NCBI GenBank assembly: GCA_022428005.1
Contig: JAKMDI010000005.1
Span: 62,001 to 126,000, forward strand
Reading direction: 5' to 3'
DNA: 64,000 nucleotides
Source: Flavobacteriaceae bacterium
GTDB lineage: Bacteria > Bacteroidota > Bacteroidia > Flavobacteriales > Flavobacteriaceae
Shown here: piece by piece, positions 61,589-64,000 of the stretch
Layout of the letters: each line of letters starts with the position of its first letter
Numbering within the stretch: the first letter of the stretch is position 1
The notes under the pieces: generated by a model
What the model saw: the letters and a program-made list of their open reading frames with translations, nothing else
Told to the model about the DNA's origin: nothing
Databases searched by the model: none
Made by a program: the position numbers and the translations under genes

Positions 61589-64000
61589 ATGGTTGACGGA
61601 GAAAAACTAATTCCAATAAATATAGAGGATGAAATGAAGGCGGCATACATTGATTATTCAATGTCTGTCATTGTGTCACGTGCCCTTCCCGATGTACGTG
61701 ATGGTTTAAAACCTGTTCACCGACGGGTGCTTTATGGAATGCACGAATTGGGTATTAGATCGAATACCGCATATAAAAAATCTGCCCGTATTGTGGGTGA
61801 AGTATTGGGTAAATATCACCCCCATGGGGACAGCTCGGTTTACGATACTATGGTTCGTATGGCACAAGAATGGAGTTTGCGCTATCTCTTGGTTGACGGT
61901 CAAGGAAATTTTGGCTCCGTAGATGGCGACAGTCCAGCTGCGATGCGATATACAGAAGCCAGAATGAAGAAAATGTCTGAGGATTTATTGGCAGACATTG
62001 ATAAAGACACCGTTGACCATCAGCTGAATTTTGATGATACACTGAAAGAACCCACCGTTCTCCCCACCCGTGTACCAAATCTACTGATCAACGGGGCCTC
62101 GGGAATTGCTGTCGGTATGGCAACAAATATGCCCCCCCACAACTTATCTGAAGTCGTGGACGGTACCATTCAGTATATTGAAAATAGTGACATAACCATC
62201 GATGAGCTAATCCAGACCATTAAAGCTCCAGATTTCCCAACCGGTGGAATTATTTATGGTTACGAAGGAGTTAAAGAAGCATTTTTTACAGGTAGAGGAA
62301 GGGTAGTCCTCCGAGCAAATGCAAACGTAGAAACGGTTAGAGATAGAGAGTGCATTGTAGTTACAGAGATTCCTTACCAGGTCAACAAAGCGGAAATGAT
62401 CAGAAAAACCGCTGAATTGGTTAATGATAAGAAAATTGAAGGCATCAGTAATATTCGCGACGAGTCCGACAGAAACGGAATGCGTGTAGTATATGTCCTC
62501 AAACGCGATGCCATCCCCAACATTGTACTAAACAAATTATTTAAGTACACCGCCCTGCAATCCTCTTTTAGTGTCAACAACATTGCTTTGGTTGAGGGCC
62601 GTCCTCAATTACTCAATTTAAAACAGCTCATTCATTACTTTGTGGAACACCGACATGAGGTGGTTGTTCGAAGGACAAAATATGAACTAAAAAAAGCCGA
62701 GGAGCGCGCTCATATACTGGAAGGGTTGATCATTGCTTCGGATAATATTGACGAAGTAATCGCAATCATAAGAGGTTCTGCAAACCCCGAGCAGGCCAGA
62801 GAAAACCTGATCTCTAAATTTGAGCTCTCAGAGATTCAAGCCAAAGCGATTGTGGAAATGAGATTGCGCCAACTTACTGGATTAGAGCAAGATAAATTAC
62901 GATCTGAATATGCTGAGTTGCTAAAAACCATCTCTGATTTAAAAGATATTCTCGATAAAAAAGATCGAAGGATGGACATCATTAAAAATGAGTTGATAGA
63001 AGTCAAAGAAAAGTATGGTGACGACAGACGCTCAAAGATTGAATATGCTGGAGGAAATTTCAGTATAGAGGACATGATTCCTGATGACAAAATGGTCATT
63101 ACTATCTCCCACGCAGGTTATATCAAAAGAACCCCACTTTCCGATTACAAAACCCAAAACAGGGGAGGCGTTGGCCAAAAAGCCTCGACCACCCGAAATG
63201 AAGATTTCTTGGAAAACCTTTTTGTAGGAACCAACCACCAATACATGTTGTTTTTTACTCAAAAAGGGAAATGTTTCTGGATGCGGGTTTATGAAATTCC
63301 AGAAGGGTCAAGAACCTCAAAAGGTCGGGCCATTCAGAATTTGATCAATATCGAGCAAGACGACCGAGTAAAAGCATTTATTTGCACACAAGATCTGAAG
63401 AACGAAGAATATACAAACAGCCATTTTGTGATCATGGCGACCAAAAAAGGTCAAGTGAAAAAAACTTCCTTAGAACAGTATTCTCGACCCAGGGCGAATG
63501 GTATCAATGCCATAACCATCAGAGACGAAGATGAATTGTTAGAGGCCAAATTAACCAATGGCAACAGTCAAATTCTTTTGGCAGTAAAATCAGGTAAGGC
63601 CATCAGGTTTGAGGAAAGTAAAACCCGCCCCATGGGTCGCGGAGCCTCAGGTGTTAGAGGTATCACCCTTGCAGGACCCAAAGATGAGGTAGTAGGGATG
63701 GTAGCGGTGAACGATATGGATACCAATATTTTGGTGGTCTCTGAAAATGGATTTGGAAAACGATCCGATTTGGAGGATTACCGAATAACCAACAGGGGAG
63801 GGAAAGGTGTAAAAACCATTTCCATTACCGATAAAACAGGTTCTCTCGTAACCCTAAAAAATGTTACGGATCAAGACGACCTTATGATCATAAACAAATC
63901 GGGGATCGCCATCAGAATGGCTGTTTCTGATCTAAGGGTAATGGGCAGGGCCACACAAGGTGTTAAATTAATAAATCTAAAAGACGATGACTCCATTGCT
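61589..64000 (+). CDS. gyrA: DNA gyrase subunit A (runs off window end)
   Basis: [51 protein letters not shown]...; open to window edge, so not in the ORF track. Confidence 0.97.
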   Translation, partial: MVDGEKLIPINIEDEMKAAYIDYSMSVIVSRALPDVRDGLKPVHRRVLYGMHELGIRSNTAYKKSARIVGEVLGKYHPHGDSSVYDTMVRMAQEWSLRYLLVDGQGNFGSVDGDSPAAMRYTEARMKKMSEDLLADIDKDTVDHQLNFDDTLKEPTVLPTRVPNLLINGASGIAVGMATNMPPHNLSEVVDGTIQYIENSDITIDELIQTIKAPDFPTGGIIYGYEGVKEAFFTGRGRVVLRANANVETVRDRECIVVTEIPYQVNKAEMIRKTAELVNDKKIEGISNIRDESDRNGMRVVYVLKRDAIPNIVLNKLFKYTALQSSFSVNNIALVEGRPQLLNLKQLIHYFVEHRHEVVVRRTKYELKKAEERAHILEGLIIASDNIDEVIAIIRGSANPEQARENLISKFELSEIQAKAIVEMRLRQLTGLEQDKLRSEYAELLKTISDLKDILDKKDRRMDIIKNELIEVKEKYGDDRRSKIEYAGGNFSIEDMIPDDKMVITISHAGYIKRTPLSDYKTQNRGGVGQKASTTRNEDFLENLFVGTNHQYMLFFTQKGKCFWMRVYEIPEGSRTSKGRAIQNLINIEQDDRVKAFICTQDLKNEEYTNSHFVIMATKKGQVKKTSLEQYSRPRANGINAITIRDEDELLEAKLTNGNSQILLAVKSGKAIRFEESKTRPMGRGASGVRGITLAGPKDEVVGMVAVNDMDTNILVVSENGFGKRSDLEDYRITNRGGKGVKTISITDKTGSLVTLKNVTDQDDLMIINKSGIAIRMAVSDLRVMGRATQGVKLINLKDDDSIA

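Overview
This is a compact chromosomal housekeeping region from a Bacteroidota, most likely Flavobacteriia. The assignment is inferred from protein families and gene order, from TTG-N19/20-TANNTTTG promoters and from the Bacteroidota-type omega subunit. About 50 protein genes are recognisable. They include icd (partial), rplS, trmD, an HtrA protease, dapF, mltG, rsmI, dnaA, ribD, prmC, ligA, dapA, bamD, rpoZ-like, coaBC, recN, fabI, coaE, a two-component system, a xerD-type recombinase, aroQ, lpdA, two msrB genes, lon, cmk, rpsA, pyrR-pyrB, rnz, pdxH, sixA-ppk1-ppx, miaE-like, dnaX, rsmD, kdsB, gcvT, pepP, thrABC, clpC and gyrA (partial). The RNase P RNA gene lies between dnaX and rsmD. I see no mobile element, CRISPR array, tRNA, rRNA or defence island. 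The most interesting observation is dnaX: its reading frame ends at a canonical -1 slippery heptamer (G GGA AAA) followed immediately by UAA. The conserved tau C-terminal region continues in the -1 frame, which predicts programmed frameshifting with gamma as the zero-frame product and tau as the shifted product (the reverse of E. coli). Other points of interest: all eight convergent gene pairs meet within 6 bp or overlap, ribosomal protein S1 has a histone-like Lys/Thr/Ala N-terminal extension, a small STAS-like gene is coupled to rnz, and several intergenic dyads are present (thr leader, xerD/aroQ, clpC/gyrA, dnaA leader).
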